Origin: Neopestalotiopsis rosae
Taxonomy: Eukaryota; Ascomycota; Sordariomycetes; Amphisphaeriales; Sporocadaceae
Length of the DNA stretch: 64,000 nucleotides
Direction of reading: 5' to 3'
Assembly: GCA_023078685.1 (NCBI GenBank)
Contig: JALGAS010000004.1
Coordinates: 4,154,001-4,218,000, forward strand
In this document: piece after piece, positions 62,901 through 64,000 of the stretch
Layout of the letters: every line of letters starts with the position of its first letter
Position numbering within the stretch: position 1 is the stretch's first letter
The notes under the pieces: generated by a model
What the model was told of the DNA's origin: nothing
The model's input: only the letters and a program-made list of their open reading frames with translations
Database searches by the model: none
Translations under genes and position numbers: made by a program

Positions 62901-63575
62901 CAGGGTTGGCAGCTTGAGTTTGAGTTTTGAGTTTGAGTTGAGTTTTACTTAAGTAATTAACTAAATCAATGAGTTTTACTCACCGTTTTTAAAAACTCAT
63001 TGAGTTTTACTCACTTAACTAACTAAATCAGTGACTTTTACTCAAGCAACTAACTGACTACGGTAGTTTTACTCACCTTGCTAACTAACTACGCGTAGTT
63101 TCTAGTTAGTTTAGTTAGTTTAGTTAATAACTAATTAACTACGATTTTAAAAATATTTATTAAAATTTATTAAATTAATTCAGCTTTTACCATTATTAAA
63201 ATAAAGATTAAAAGCACGGTTTAATTGCAATATTCTCTATAAAACTGCCTTTATTAAATAATTTTATTTTATTTTTTGAAAATTTAAGTTTTAATTAATA
63301 ATTATTTTTATTGAATTTTAAAATAAAATAATTAATTATTCAAAATCGAACAATAACGTTAAAATTAAAAAGGTATAAGCATTTTAATACTCTTTTATTC
63401 TTTTATCTTTAAATATTTGAATTCATGGCTTATTTAGTAAATTAAATTAAAATTCTTATTTTACCGTAGTTAGTTAGTTAGTTTAATTAACTACTAACTA
63501 ATCGTAGTTTAGTTTTACTCAAGCAACTAACTAACTACGCGTAATTAACTATTAGTTAACTAGTTTGCAACCCTG
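62901..63575. mobile_element. Chimeric hAT-type element, 675 bp
   Basis: Left end CAGGGTTGGCAGCTTGAG is family 1 with GAGTTTTACTCA repeats. Within the left array it switches to ACTACG(CG)TAGT repeats of family 2, and the right end TTTGCAACCCTG is also family 2. Flanks CTAGTGAA and CTAATAAT match at five of eight bases. Confidence 0.75.
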
Positions 63576-63689
63576 CTAATAATTAATGAACGTTAATAAA
63601 TGAAAAATCAAATTCAGTTTAATTAATTACTTGCGTAAAACTAAATTAAAGTGTTTGATTTAATTATTAATTAATTAAAAACTAATAAC

Positions 63690-64000
63690 CAGGGTTGGCT
63701 TCGAGTTAACTGCTAGTTAACTCAAGTGAACTTGACTCAAACTTACTTGATTTACTGAATTGATTGAATTAATTGAGTTTTTGAAAATGCTAACTCAAAT
63801 TTAACTATTTTAATTAATTGCTTAAGATTTATTAATTTAATTAATTATTTGAGTAAAACTTAATTTAATTGAGTTAACTTAAACTTAAACTCCAAACTCA
63901 AATTATTAACTTAATAAATAAAGCATTTTAAATAAAAGACTTAACTTAATAAAATAAAAAACTTAAAAACAAATAAAAATGGTTGTTTGATTTCTTTTAT
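63690..64000. mobile_element. Family-1 hAT-type element, cut by window end
   Basis: Left end CAGGGTTGGCTTCGAG with GTTAACTGCTAGTTAACTC words. The other end lies beyond the window. Confidence 0.7.

Overview
This window looks like nuclear DNA of a filamentous ascomycete, probably Sordariomycetes and perhaps Hypocreales. The protein-coding genes have short introns (about 50 to 170 bp) with fungal splice sites. The proteins include a fungal Zn2Cys6 regulator, an AA9 lytic polysaccharide monooxygenase, a chitin deacetylase-type NodB enzyme, VID27 and TPS1. The repeat-rich half has the C-to-T decay typical of repeat-induced point mutation (RIP). The order is inferred from protein resemblance, not from a search.

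Positions 1-32,700 are gene-bearing, about half GC. In order they hold: an AtuA/DUF1446 protein (+), a secreted polysaccharide deacetylase (+), a six-exon short-chain dehydrogenase (-), a Zn2Cys6 transcription factor with a long low-complexity N-terminus (+), a probable broken small gene (-), a prenylcysteine oxidase-like flavoprotein (+), CCT6 chaperonin zeta (+), an AA9 LPMO (-), a second short-chain dehydrogenase (-), an uncharacterised fungal protein with one unresolved splice junction (-), VID27 (-) and TPS1 (+). CCT6, VID27 and TPS1 are housekeeping genes. The deacetylase and AA9 enzyme are secreted carbohydrate-active enzymes. I see no biosynthetic cluster.

Positions 32,701-64,000 are an abrupt, very AT-rich block that continues past the window. 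It has no intact gene. It is a nest of RIP-degraded mobile elements: a hAT transposase relic, a Gypsy-type gag relic, solo LTRs of two related families, many non-autonomous hAT-type elements of about 700 bp (ends CAGGGTTGG...CCAACCCTG, 8-bp target duplications), and seven copies of a compact GC-rich element of 143 bp (one copy 144) made of consecutive triloop hairpins.

The 143-bp hairpin element is the best candidate for something undescribed. Its length is nearly constant, its ends are fixed, it lacks terminal inverted repeats, and two copies have clear 7-bp target duplications. Stem changes are compensated between copies, it sits inside other elements, and one copy sits inside another. A second unusual signal is that different hAT-type families share a subterminal array with a 31-32 bp period (three helical turns), each family using its own palindromic core word.
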